Shown piece by piece: positions 34,468 to 42,513 of a stretch of DNA of 64,000 bases. The DNA comes from Ilumatobacteraceae bacterium (GTDB lineage: Bacteria > Actinomycetota > Acidimicrobiia > Acidimicrobiales > Ilumatobacteraceae). The stretch is taken from contig JAWPMO010000001.1 of NCBI GenBank assembly GCA_033344875.1, forward strand, positions 1,203,595-1,267,594, in the 5' to 3' direction. Within the stretch, counting starts at the first letter, position 1. Every line of letters begins with the position of its first letter. The position numbers and the translations under genes were made by a program. The notes beneath the pieces were generated by a model, which was given only the letters and a program-made list of their open reading frames with translations, was not told the origin of the DNA and did not search any database.

Positions 34468-36093
34468 ATGGACGAGACCCCCGTCGCCCCCGACCTCGAC
34501 GCCGCCGCCGGCGTCCTCGACATCGCATCCGGGGTGATCGCATCGGGCGTCGAGCGGCTCACCGAACTCGGCGGCCCCGACGCCCAGCAGGTCTTCGCCT
34601 ACGAACTCGCCCACGGCGGCGCCGGGATCGCCACCGCCACCTCGATGCTGTCGTACGGCGCCAGGGGTGACGTCGAGGCCCGCCTGACCTGCGGTTTCGT
34701 CGCCGACGCCGTGCACGACCTCGCCGGCAAGGTGCTCGGACGCGAACAGCTGTGGGGCGTCGACCAGGATGCGCTCGACGGCGCGAGGGCGTTCATCGCG
34801 ACCTATCGCGACCCGGCGTTCGTCGCCTCGCTCGCCACGACACCCGGCCCGCGCCACCTCAGCGACGACATGGACATGGTCCGTGACGCGTTCGGTTCCT
34901 TCGCCGGCGACGTCGTCGCCCCGCACGCCGAGCACGTGCACCGCACCAACGACGACGTGCCGGAGGAGATCATCGCCGGACTCGCCGAGATCGGCGCGTT
35001 CGGGCTCAGTGTCCCGGCCGAGTACGGCGGCTTCAGCGAGGGAGGCGATGCGGAGTACCTCGGCATGGTCGTCGCCACCGAAGAGCTGAGTCGGGCCAGC
35101 CTCGGCATCGGCGGGTCGCTGATCACCCGCCCCGAGATCCTCACCCGAGCGCTGGTCGCCGGCGGCACCGAAGCACAGAAGTCGACCTGGCTGCCCAAAC
35201 TCGCGACCGCCGAGGTCATGCCGGCCGTCGCGGTCACCGAACCCGACTTCGGCAGCGACGTCGCCAACCTCAAGGTGACCGCCACGCCGGCCGCCGGCCC
35301 CGACGGGCAGGACGGCTACGTCATCAACGGCGTCAAGACGTGGTGCACCTTCGGCGCTCGGGCCGACGCACTGGCGCTCCTCGCTCGTACCGACCCCGAC
35401 CGTTCGAGAGGCCACCGCGGCCTCAGTCTGTTCATCGTGCCCAAGCCGCGCGGCGACGCCCACGGTTTCGAGTTCAGCCAGGACCCGGTGTCCACCGGCG
35501 ACGGCGAGCGGGTCGGCAAGATGGAGGGCCGCCCGATCGACACGATCGGCTATCGGGGCATGCACTCGTACGAGATCGCGCTCGAAGACTGGTGGGTGCC
35601 CGCCGAGAATCTCGTCGGCGAGGCCGACGGGCAAGGCAAGGGGTTCTACCTCCAGATGGCCGGTTTCGAGAACGGCCGCCTCCAGACCGCGGCCCGGGCG
35701 ATCGGCGTGATGCAAGCGGCCTACGACGAGGCCGTCGAGTACGCCCAGAACCGTGCCGTGTTCGGCTCGAACATCGTCGAATACCAGCTCACCCAGGCAA
35801 AGCTCGGGCGGATGGCCATGATCATTCAGGCCAGCCGCCAGTTCTCGCTCGAGGTGGCGACGCTGATGGCGCAGGGCAAGGGAGCCATGGAGGCGAGCAT
35901 GGTCAAGGCGTACGTCTGCAAGGCAGCGGAGTGGGTCACCCGCGAGGCGATGCAGATCCACGGTGGCTTCGGTTATGCCGAGGAGTACCCCGTGAGTCGG
36001 CTGTTCGTCGATGCACGGGTGCTGTCGATCTTCGAGGGCGCCGACGAGACGCTGTGCCTCAAGGTGATCGCCCGCCGCCTCACGGCCGGCTGA
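34468..36093 (+). CDS. mcd: Probable (2S)-methylsuccinyl-CoA dehydrogenase
   Basis: A 541-residue acyl-CoA dehydrogenase with an extra N-terminal helical domain of about 140 residues, as in methylsuccinyl-CoA dehydrogenases. The central region has A-V-T-E-P-D-F-G-S-D-V-A, N-G-V-K-T-W-C-T-F-G and I-D-T-I-G-Y-R-G-M-H-S-Y. The C-terminal domain has the G-F-E-N-G-R-L-Q-T-A-A-R-A-I-G-V-M segment and the Q-I-H-G-G-F-G-Y-A-E-E-Y catalytic helix. The match to the Mcd subgroup is by remembered family sequence. The enzyme belongs to the ethylmalonyl-CoA pathway for C2 assimilation. It overlaps the next convergent gene by 14 nt. Confidence 0.82.
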   Translation: MDETPVAPDLDAAAGVLDIASGVIASGVERLTELGGPDAQQVFAYELAHGGAGIATATSMLSYGARGDVEARLTCGFVADAVHDLAGKVLGREQLWGVDQDALDGARAFIATYRDPAFVASLATTPGPRHLSDDMDMVRDAFGSFAGDVVAPHAEHVHRTNDDVPEEIIAGLAEIGAFGLSVPAEYGGFSEGGDAEYLGMVVATEELSRASLGIGGSLITRPEILTRALVAGGTEAQKSTWLPKLATAEVMPAVAVTEPDFGSDVANLKVTATPAAGPDGQDGYVINGVKTWCTFGARADALALLARTDPDRSRGHRGLSLFIVPKPRGDAHGFEFSQDPVSTGDGERVGKMEGRPIDTIGYRGMHSYEIALEDWWVPAENLVGEADGQGKGFYLQMAGFENGRLQTAARAIGVMQAAYDEAVEYAQNRAVFGSNIVEYQLTQAKLGRMAMIIQASRQFSLEVATLMAQGKGAMEASMVKAYVCKAAEWVTREAMQIHGGFGYAEEYPVSRLFVDARVLSIFEGADETLCLKVIARRLTAG

Positions 36094-36784
36094 CCGACCG
36101 TCCGGCGACCACGCGCCGGCCGGCGACGACGAGGACGAGTAGTCCGATCCAGAACAGCGGGTTGCCCAGGATGCGGAGCAACCAGTCGGTCGACGATTCG
36201 AGGGCGGGCACACTCCGCCCGACCCAGACCGCCCCGGCCACGGCGGCGCCGATCGCGCCGACGCCGGCCCCACACAGCACGGCCGCCTGGTTGACCACCC
36301 TCCGGAGCCGACGGACACCGATCTCCCCGGTGGTCGTCATCTGGATCAGCACCACCGCCGTGGTGCCGAGCGTGAACACCACCAGCGCTCGCACCGCCAA
36401 CGGCTGACGGAACCAGTCTCGTGGCTCCTCGCCGAGACGAGACCGGAGCAGACGCCATGCGGCGTCGGTCGTGCGGTGGAACATCGAGAACCCGGCCGCG
36501 GCGGTGTAGCCCGACGCCAGTTGCTGGACGGTCGTGAAGGCGAACCCCACGGCGGCGGCGGCGACGACCGACCCGAGCCCTGACGTGGACGACACCACCC
36601 GGAAGAGCAGCCACGGGGTGAACGCCTCGTTGCCGAAGCCCCACTCGTACGCGAGCCATCCGACGGTGGCGACCAGCAGCAGCCGCTGCCGCCACGACGA
36701 CGCTCGGAGATCCGACCGGACGCCCGCGGACACCGAAGGGCGCGCCGCGCCGCCGCCGGTCGGTGCGTTCGGCTCGAGGTTCAC
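36080..36784 (-). CDS. Membrane protein of unknown function
   Basis: A 234-residue protein with about four to five hydrophobic segments: near 34-50, 66-84, 130-150, 163-185 and 208-226. A cytosolic Pro-rich start (N-L-E-P-N-A-P-T-G-G-G) precedes them. A conserved Phe-Trp-rich stretch (W-G-F-G-N-E-A-F-T-P-W-L-L-F) follows the first helix. I recognise no family. GTG 36784 is the start in use. The 3' end overlaps the mcd-like gene by 14 nt on opposite strands. Confidence 0.65.
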   Translation of the reverse strand: MNLEPNAPTGGGAARPSVSAGVRSDLRASSWRQRLLLVATVGWLAYEWGFGNEAFTPWLLFRVVSSTSGLGSVVAAAAVGFAFTTVQQLASGYTAAAGFSMFHRTTDAAWRLLRSRLGEEPRDWFRQPLAVRALVVFTLGTTAVVLIQMTTTGEIGVRRLRRVVNQAAVLCGAGVGAIGAAVAGAVWVGRSVPALESSTDWLLRILGNPLFWIGLLVLVVAGRRVVAGRSVSRP

Positions 36785-36889
36785 GATGCCATCGAATCTG
36801 ATCGTGTCGGGGCACCGCGGATTGACGATTCGTCCATTTCAGTGACCCATCGTGTCAGCTCCGGCACGCAGCGTCTGTCTATACTCTGG

Positions 36890-36895
36890 TTCACC
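36890..36895 (+). promoter_or_regulatory. -10 element TATACT
   Basis: TATACT lies 30 bp before TTG 36925. The expected start point leaves a short leader containing AGGGAG, a conventional ribosome-binding site. The upstream -35 is weak. Confidence 0.5.
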
Positions 36896-36924
36896 CCTCA
36901 AACCGCCCATCAAGGGAGCAAAAG

Positions 36925-37608
36925 TTGTACGCAGAGCGTTCATTCGAACTCAGGCGCCCCAGAGCGCGCGCAGTCGTCACGATCGAAGGACGACCCGCCA
37001 GCGGATCGTGGGACGATCTCTGGGATCTGTACTTCGACACGTTCGAACCGCTGCAGGAACTCGCGCTCCTCAACCATCTCTACGCCCGTGCCGATTTCGA
37101 GGCGCTCCTCGACGACGAACGGGTGTCGAAGCTGATCGCCTGGCACGAGGGCAAGCCGGTCGGGCTCGCCATGATCACGAACGAACTCGGGCTCGTGCCG
37201 CAGATCAGCCCCCCGTTCCTGCACGCCAAGTACCCCGAGCAGGCTGCCCGGAAGGCGGTGTTCTTCGGGATCATGATGTTCGTCGCCGAATCCCACCGCC
37301 GGAGCACCACGTTCGCTCGTCTCGTCGCCAGCATGGGTCAGATGACCGCGGCGGCCGGCGGCGTCGCCGTGTTCGACATCTGCCGACACAATCTGACGGC
37401 GCTCGAACTCGACCAGCAGCTCGCGTCGATCTCTCGATGGTTCCCCGACTCGTCGTTCGAGAAGATCGACGAGCAGAGCTATTTCGCGGCGACGCTGCCG
37501 TCGCCACCCGAACGCCGTCTGCCGATCGCTCCGCTGCCCGAGACCGCCGCCGACGGGCACCCGGCACCTTCCCTGACCCGCGTGCCCGAAACGACCGGGG
37601 TCGGCTGA
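36925..37608 (+). CDS. Protein of unknown function, possible acetyltransferase-like fold
   Basis: A 227-residue soluble protein starting at TTG 36925, with AGGGAG 8 nt upstream. The middle (K-L-I-A-W-H-E-G-K-P-V-G-L-A-M-I-T-N, then F-F-G-I-M-M-F-V-A) looks like the beta4-alpha3 core of a GNAT fold, but no clear acetyl-CoA loop (R/Q-x2-G-x-G/A) follows. The C-terminal 30 residues are Pro-rich and probably disordered. Any enzymatic label would be a guess. Confidence 0.6.
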   Translation: MYAERSFELRRPRARAVVTIEGRPASGSWDDLWDLYFDTFEPLQELALLNHLYARADFEALLDDERVSKLIAWHEGKPVGLAMITNELGLVPQISPPFLHAKYPEQAARKAVFFGIMMFVAESHRRSTTFARLVASMGQMTAAAGGVAVFDICRHNLTALELDQQLASISRWFPDSSFEKIDEQSYFAATLPSPPERRLPIAPLPETAADGHPAPSLTRVPETTGVG

Positions 37609-37627
37609 CCGACGCGGACCGTCACCG

Positions 37628-39958
37628 TCAGCGGCGCCGCCGACCCGACGAGGGCGGCAACTGGGCCTGATTGCGTTCGATCAGGATCGGGCCCAGATCG
37701 ATCGCGGGCACAGGTCGCGCGAACAGGAAGCCCTGCAGGAGACCGCAGCCGAGTTCGGCGAGCCGGAGTTGCTGTTCTTCCGTCTCCACGCCCTCGGCCA
37801 CGATCGACAGGCTGAGCGCGTGGGCGATCCCGATGACCGCGATCACGACCGCGGCGTCCTCGGTTCGGTCGACCATGCCCGAGACGAACTGACGGTCGAT
37901 CTTGACCTGCTCGATCGGGAACCGCTGCAGATACGACAACGAGGAGTTGCCCGTCCCGAAGTCGTCGACCGAGAGGTGGACGCCGAGCGCCCTCAGCCCG
38001 GCCAGCGCCGCCGCCGTCTCCAACGTGTCGGCCATCATGACCGACTCCGTGATCTCGAGCCACAGCGCTCCGGGAGCGAGCCCCGACGTCGTCAACACGT
38101 CGTCGACGAGCGCCACGATGTCGCCGTCGAGGATCTGGCGAGCGCTCACGTTGACCGAGAGGGTGAGATGCCCGCACCCCGGCAACTTGCGCCACCGAGC
38201 GACCTGATCGCACGCGCGGGTCAGCACGATCTCGCCGATCGTCGAGATCAGCCCGGAGTCCTCGGCCAGTGAGACGAACTGGTCCGGCGGCACCATCCCG
38301 GTCGGCGAGTTCCACCGGAGCAGTGCCTCGACACCGTCGACGATGCCCGTGGACGCGTCGACGATGACCTGGTAATAGACCTCGAACTCGTCGCGTTCGA
38401 TCGCGAGGTGCAGGCCGTTGTAGATCTCCAACTGGCGCTCCGACGCAGCCCGCATCGCCGGGTTGAACATCACGAAGCCGCCGCGTCCGGCTGCCTTGGC
38501 CTCGTACATGGCCGTGTCGGCGTCGCGGATCAGCGCCGTGGCGTCCGCGTCGGCCGCCCCGTTGGAGACCACCACGCCGACGCTCACCGTCACCCACGCG
38601 GTACCGATCAGTTCGAACGGTGTGGCGAACACGTCGCAGATCCGGGCCGCCACCTCGCGGGCGCGCACGACATCCGTCGCCGGCAGCACCACCAGGAACT
38701 CGTCGCCGGACAGCCGCGCCACGGTGTCGTGCATTCCGACGCTGGTCCGCAGTCGGTCGGCCGCAGCGAGCAGCAGGTCGTCGCCGACCGCGTGCCCGTA
38801 GGAGTCGTTGACCAACTTGAAGCGGTCGAGGTCGATGAACAGCAGCGCGACCGGCGTTCGGTCCGCCCTGGCCTGGTCGAGTTGGCGGTTCACCAACTCG
38901 AGAACGGCCGGGCGATTGATCAACCCGGTCAACTCGTCGGTCGTCGCCTGCCTCTCCAATCGCTCTTCGACCGTCGCCTGGGCCCGGGCTGCCAGGACGA
39001 CGCGCACGATCGCCGCCGTCGCCAGGACGACCGCCAGGCTGCCCACGACGAACCGCTCGATCAGCATGTGCGGTGACCAGAAGAACATCAACAGCGCCGG
39101 CGTCAGGAGCGACACGGCGATCAGGATGAACCGGCCGTCGTCGGTCGCCGGTCCCGACGTCTTGCGCCGCACCGTGTCGAGCATGCTCGGATGCAGCGCA
39201 GCCGCGCTGATCAACACGTACGCGAGGGCGTACGGCAGTTCGAGCACTCGGCCGGGAATGTCATCGAAGAGTCCGGCTTCGAGCGGCACGTACGCGGCGT
39301 CCCCGACGAGCAACACCAGCATCCCGACGAGCATGAGGCGCTGGGCCGTGCCGCGCACCGAGTTGCCGTACGCCAAACGGGCGGCGGCGAACACGAGGAA
39401 TGCCGAGATCGGCGGGTACACGACGATCGACAGCTTCGCGATCCATGCCGCATCGAGTCGGTACAGGACCGGGGCGATCAGCGCGACCCAACACACGAGC
39501 ATCGACGAGATCGCCAGGATCGCGCCGTCGAGGACGAGCGAGCGCGACCGGTTGGCGCTCCCCTGGGCCTTGAGCATCTTCGACAGCGCAACGGCGAACA
39601 GGGTGTAGCCGGCAAGGGCGAACAGGTCCGGCAGCAGATTCCGGTCGGCGGTCAGGTCACCGGTGGAGCCGGCCGCGGTGCGCACACCGCCGGCGATGCT
39701 CCAGACCACGCCGGCCAGGACCAGGAGCACCCAGGGCCAAGCCGACGCGGGCCGATGGCGCCGGACGCCGATGATCGCGGCGACCGGAGCGAGGACGGAG
39801 ATGGTCAGCATGCCGACGTCGCCGCTCAGGCCGGTGCCGTGCAGGAACGCCAACGGTACGCCGAACCACAGCGCGCGTTTCCAGGTGAGGAAGTGCGGCC
39901 GGTCGGACGGTTCCGGCGACGTGCCGGACCGCGCGGCCGTTCCGCTCATGGTGCTCAC
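37628..39958 (-). CDS. Multi-TM GGDEF-EAL cyclic-di-GMP protein
   Basis: About 776 residues. An N-terminal membrane region with seven to eight helices (about 25-330) leads into a GGDEF domain (about 345-505) and an EAL domain (about 520-770). The cyclase signature is R-L-S-G-D-E-F, a permitted SGDEF variant. The EAL domain has V-E-A-L-L-R-W, D-D-F-G-T-G-N-S-S-L and K-I-D-R-Q-F, so both activities may be intact. GTG 39958 is used; ATG 39949 is nearly equal. Upstream, the minus strand has TTGACA (40061-40066) about 100 bp from the start. No c-di-GMP riboswitch is evident in the leader. Confidence 0.88.
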   Translation of the reverse strand: MSTMSGTAARSGTSPEPSDRPHFLTWKRALWFGVPLAFLHGTGLSGDVGMLTISVLAPVAAIIGVRRHRPASAWPWVLLVLAGVVWSIAGGVRTAAGSTGDLTADRNLLPDLFALAGYTLFAVALSKMLKAQGSANRSRSLVLDGAILAISSMLVCWVALIAPVLYRLDAAWIAKLSIVVYPPISAFLVFAAARLAYGNSVRGTAQRLMLVGMLVLLVGDAAYVPLEAGLFDDIPGRVLELPYALAYVLISAAALHPSMLDTVRRKTSGPATDDGRFILIAVSLLTPALLMFFWSPHMLIERFVVGSLAVVLATAAIVRVVLAARAQATVEERLERQATTDELTGLINRPAVLELVNRQLDQARADRTPVALLFIDLDRFKLVNDSYGHAVGDDLLLAAADRLRTSVGMHDTVARLSGDEFLVVLPATDVVRAREVAARICDVFATPFELIGTAWVTVSVGVVVSNGAADADATALIRDADTAMYEAKAAGRGGFVMFNPAMRAASERQLEIYNGLHLAIERDEFEVYYQVIVDASTGIVDGVEALLRWNSPTGMVPPDQFVSLAEDSGLISTIGEIVLTRACDQVARWRKLPGCGHLTLSVNVSARQILDGDIVALVDDVLTTSGLAPGALWLEITESVMMADTLETAAALAGLRALGVHLSVDDFGTGNSSLSYLQRFPIEQVKIDRQFVSGMVDRTEDAAVVIAVIGIAHALSLSIVAEGVETEEQQLRLAELGCGLLQGFLFARPVPAIDLGPILIERNQAQLPPSSGRRRR

Positions 39959-40102
39959 GAGTCCGGCCGGATGGTGGGGGCGGCGATGTGGGGGGTGTCG
40001 GCGTGTTCGGCCTGGGACATATGGCTGACATCGGCGTCGATAACAGCAAAGGTGAGTGCAAGTTTTTGTCAAGTTTCGTGCGGGTGGCCCCGCCGTCGGC
40101 CC

Positions 40103-40786
40103 TCAAAACCAGTCGACGATGGCCTCGACACTCGCGACTCGTTCGAACGCTGCCCCGGCGTGGTCGTCGAAGGGATCGATCAGGACCGGGTGAAGGCCGG
40201 CCGCTTCCGACGAGCGGACGTCCATCGTCACCGAATCGCCGACGTAGGCGATGCGCGACCGGTCGAACTCGCTGAACGCATGCAGGGCGTACTCGAAGAT
40301 CCGAGGATCGGGTTTTGCCACGCCCACCACGTGGCTGTCGACGACGACCCGCATCGTGGCACCGAGACCGGGTCCGGTCTGGCAGATGCCGCCCCGGAGC
40401 AGCGCATCCTCGATCTGCCCGCTGGCATTGGACACCACGCCCATCGGCACGTCGGCCCCCGCGAGCGCGGTGAGCGCGCTCAGCGTCTCGGGGATCGGCC
40501 ACCGCCACAGATAGTGCGTGCGAGTGTGATCGAGCACCACAGCGGCGTGATCGACGAGATCGGCGTCGACGCCGACCGCCTCGACGTAGGCGACGTTGTA
40601 GGCGTTCCAGTCGCCCTCGAGGCTGTCCTGGTTGGCCTTCTCGCGCATGCCGGCGTAGTGGGCCCTCCGGTGCAGCTCCAGGTCGACCGAGCCGCCGTAC
40701 GGCGACAGCAGCGGTCCGAGCACCGTCGGATCGGGCAGGACCAGCACCCCGCCGGCATCGAACAGCACTGCGTCGAATCGTGTCAT
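40103..40786 (-). CDS. HAD-superfamily hydrolase
   Basis: A 227-residue haloacid-dehalogenase-fold phosphatase. Motif I is F-D-A-G-G-V-L, where the second Asp of the usual D-x-D is Gly, as in several small-molecule HAD branches. Motif II is V-S-N-A-S-G, motif III lies near V-V-G-V-A-K-P-D-P-R-I-F, and motif IV is Y-V-G-D-S-V-T-M-D. The helical cap domain lies between motifs I and II. The substrate is unknown. It is divergent from the small gene at 40838. Confidence 0.88.
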   Translation of the reverse strand: MTRFDAVLFDAGGVLVLPDPTVLGPLLSPYGGSVDLELHRRAHYAGMREKANQDSLEGDWNAYNVAYVEAVGVDADLVDHAAVVLDHTRTHYLWRWPIPETLSALTALAGADVPMGVVSNASGQIEDALLRGGICQTGPGLGATMRVVVDSHVVGVAKPDPRIFEYALHAFSEFDRSRIAYVGDSVTMDVRSSEAAGLHPVLIDPFDDHAGAAFERVASVEAIVDWF

Positions 40787-40824
40787 GACGACGAGTCCAG
40801 CACCCGGGACGCGGTTCTGGCGAA

Positions 40825-40830
40825 TAGATT
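40825..40830 (+). promoter_or_regulatory. -10 element TAGATT of the gene at 40838
   Basis: TAGATT, 7 nt, then GTG 40838. Confidence 0.45.
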
Positions 40831-40837
40831 CGACGAC

Positions 40838-41134
40838 GTGGGCCTCTTCAACTGGATCTTCGGCAAGCATCCGCCGCGGCCGATCGACCCCGAACGAACC
40901 GTCGAGGCCGCCTGGCTCCCCATGTGGCAGGCGCACCTCGTGCTGCCCGAACTGCTGGAGCGCGACATCCCTGCCGTGCTCAGCGAGGACCACACGTCCC
41001 ACATGATCATGACCGCTCGCGAACCGATGGCTCGGATCTTCGTGATGGAGCCGTTGCTGGCCGACGCCGAGGCCGTGATCGAGGAGATCACCGGATTTCC
41101 GCCGGCACACCAGAACGGCGGCCGCAACGGCTGA
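40838..41134 (+). CDS. Small protein, possibly DUF2007-like
   Basis: A 98-residue protein starting V-G-L-F-N-W-I-F-G-K-H-P-P. The later part (L-V-L-P-E-L-L-E-R-D-I-P-A-V-L-S-E, then A-R-I-F-V-M-E-P-L-L-A-D-A-E-A-V-I-E-E-I) has the beta-alpha-beta layout of DUF2007 putative signal-transducing proteins. That assignment is from pattern only. The GTG start follows a TAGATT by 7 nt. It is convergent with the gene at 41154. Confidence 0.6.
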   Translation: MGLFNWIFGKHPPRPIDPERTVEAAWLPMWQAHLVLPELLERDIPAVLSEDHTSHMIMTAREPMARIFVMEPLLADAEAVIEEITGFPPAHQNGGRNG

Positions 41135-41153
41135 TGCCCCCGGTCGGCACCGA

Positions 41154-41957
41154 TCAGAACGGGCTGAAGCGGAGGAGTTCTGGCGCGAACGGGCAGTCGG
41201 GCCGCAGCGCCGACGCCACCTCGTCGGAGACGCCGTCGGCGCTCGCGACGTGGGTGATCAGTTCGAGTGGAATGTCGTCGACGTCGAGATTCCACGACGA
41301 CGCCGCATCGATCACCAGCCGCCCGATCGCATCGACGTACTCGGCCGGGAGTCGCGTGCCGGCACCGGCGACGAGCCAGACCGGCGTGCCGACCGAGCGG
41401 GCGACCGCGGCGATCACGTGCGAGCCGACCGGTGCGATCACCCGCTCGGAGCCGGCGGCGACGGTCTCGACCATCACGACGTCGGCCTGGTGCGCCGCAC
41501 GCGCCAGCGACTCGGTCGGGATCGGTTCGCACGGCACGTCGAAGTGCTCGAGCCGTTGCATGAACCCCGACGCCTCGTGACGGCTGTCGGCGCACAGCAC
41601 GGTGACGTTGCCGCGCCGCATCAGTGCCGCACCCGCGACCTCGGGCCATCCGATCGTGAGCACGGTCGCGTCGTCGTCGAGTTCGGCGGCGACGCGGTGC
41701 GACGCGGCGTCGTCGTCGACCTCGTCGACGATCGCCCACGCCAGCTCGGTCGGGTCGTCTGCGGTCAGGAGACGAGCACACATCCACCACAGTGGTCCGA
41801 CCTCGGGATGGCGCTCGACGATCCGCCGACACGCGATCACGAGGTTGGCATGATCGGCGCGGAGCGAACCGAGCGCGCTCGCCGCTTCACGGACCAGCGA
41901 CGACGAATCGGCGCCTCGGACCCTGGCCACATAGCGAAGATGCTCGATCGGATGCAC
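41154..41957 (-). CDS. eIF-2B-like (IF-2B superfamily) protein of unknown function
   Basis: A 267-residue protein. The N-terminal helical part (V-R-E-A-A-S-A-L-G-S-L) and C-terminal Rossmann-like part (V-V-M-V-E-T-V-A-A-G-S-E-R-V-I-A-P-V-G-S-H, P-V-W-L-V-A-G-A-G-T-R-L-P) resemble the eIF-2B alpha / methylthioribose-1-phosphate isomerase superfamily. The isomerase Cys and Asp are not recognised, so sugar-phosphate isomerase activity is doubtful. GTG 41957 follows TACCGT by 6 nt. Confidence 0.6.
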   Translation of the reverse strand: MHPIEHLRYVARVRGADSSSLVREAASALGSLRADHANLVIACRRIVERHPEVGPLWWMCARLLTADDPTELAWAIVDEVDDDAASHRVAAELDDDATVLTIGWPEVAGAALMRRGNVTVLCADSRHEASGFMQRLEHFDVPCEPIPTESLARAAHQADVVMVETVAAGSERVIAPVGSHVIAAVARSVGTPVWLVAGAGTRLPAEYVDAIGRLVIDAASSWNLDVDDIPLELITHVASADGVSDEVASALRPDCPFAPELLRFSPF

Positions 41958-41963
41958 CTTCGT

Positions 41964-41969
41964 ACGGTA
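41964..41969 (-). promoter_or_regulatory. -10 element TACCGT of the eIF-2B-like gene
   Basis: TACCGT, 6 nt, then GTG 41957 on the minus strand. Confidence 0.45.
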
Positions 41970-42024
41970 CGTCACCGACCAATGGTTGGGGTACCCGGCC
42001 TCCGGGTCGCTACGATCGCACGCC

Positions 42025-42513
42025 GTGGCGACGAAACTGCCTGACGATCTCCAGCTCGCACCGCTCGACGGAGAGGCGCGGGCCCTCAGCGAGTGGTTGA
42101 CCACGTTCCATCTGGCGAGCGTGGTCCTCGACCCGTACACGAACGAGAGCGCATGGGTGCTCAAGTCGGCGGTCCGGATCCTCGAAGAGTTCCGTGGCTC
42201 GCATGCCCGGGTGAACTTCATCGTCACCGCCAACAACGACGACGCACAGGCGTTCCTCGGGCCGTTGACCGAACGCTTCCTCGTGTTCTGCGACCCCGAG
42301 CGCACCGTCGTGTCGGCGATGGGCCTCGAGCAGTTGCCGGCGTTCGTGTTCACCCGTGTCGACCGCGAAATCGTTGCCTCGGCACAGGGCTGGAACGCAC
42401 CCGAGTGGCATGCGGTGGCCGAGGCGATCGCGACCACGACGAAGTGGAACGTCCCGACGATCCCGGCACCGGGTGACCCGGTGGCGTTCGCCGGCACTCC
42501 CGCCGCCGGGTGA
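42025..42513 (+). CDS. Thioredoxin-fold-like protein lacking the CxxC motif
   Basis: A 162-residue protein whose middle follows the thioredoxin layout. A beta strand and turn where CxxC would sit instead read V-L-D-P-Y-T-N-E-S-A-W, followed by a helix. The cis-Pro loop equivalent is L-E-Q-L-P-A-F-V-F-T, and G-W-N-A-P-E-W-H-A-V-A-E-A-I ends the fold. With no redox Cys it is probably structural or binding rather than a disulfide oxidoreductase. Its TGA overlaps the hrpB GTG (GTGA). A TACGAT lies 8 nt before GTG 42025. Confidence 0.6.
   Translation: MATKLPDDLQLAPLDGEARALSEWLTTFHLASVVLDPYTNESAWVLKSAVRILEEFRGSHARVNFIVTANNDDAQAFLGPLTERFLVFCDPERTVVSAMGLEQLPAFVFTRVDREIVASAQGWNAPEWHAVAEAIATTTKWNVPTIPAPGDPVAFAGTPAAG

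Noticed and set aside
39959-40102. A c-di-GMP riboswitch in the leader of the GGDEF-EAL gene
   Set aside because: No GEMM core sequence or expected stems are visible. Only a TTGACA-type promoter element was seen.
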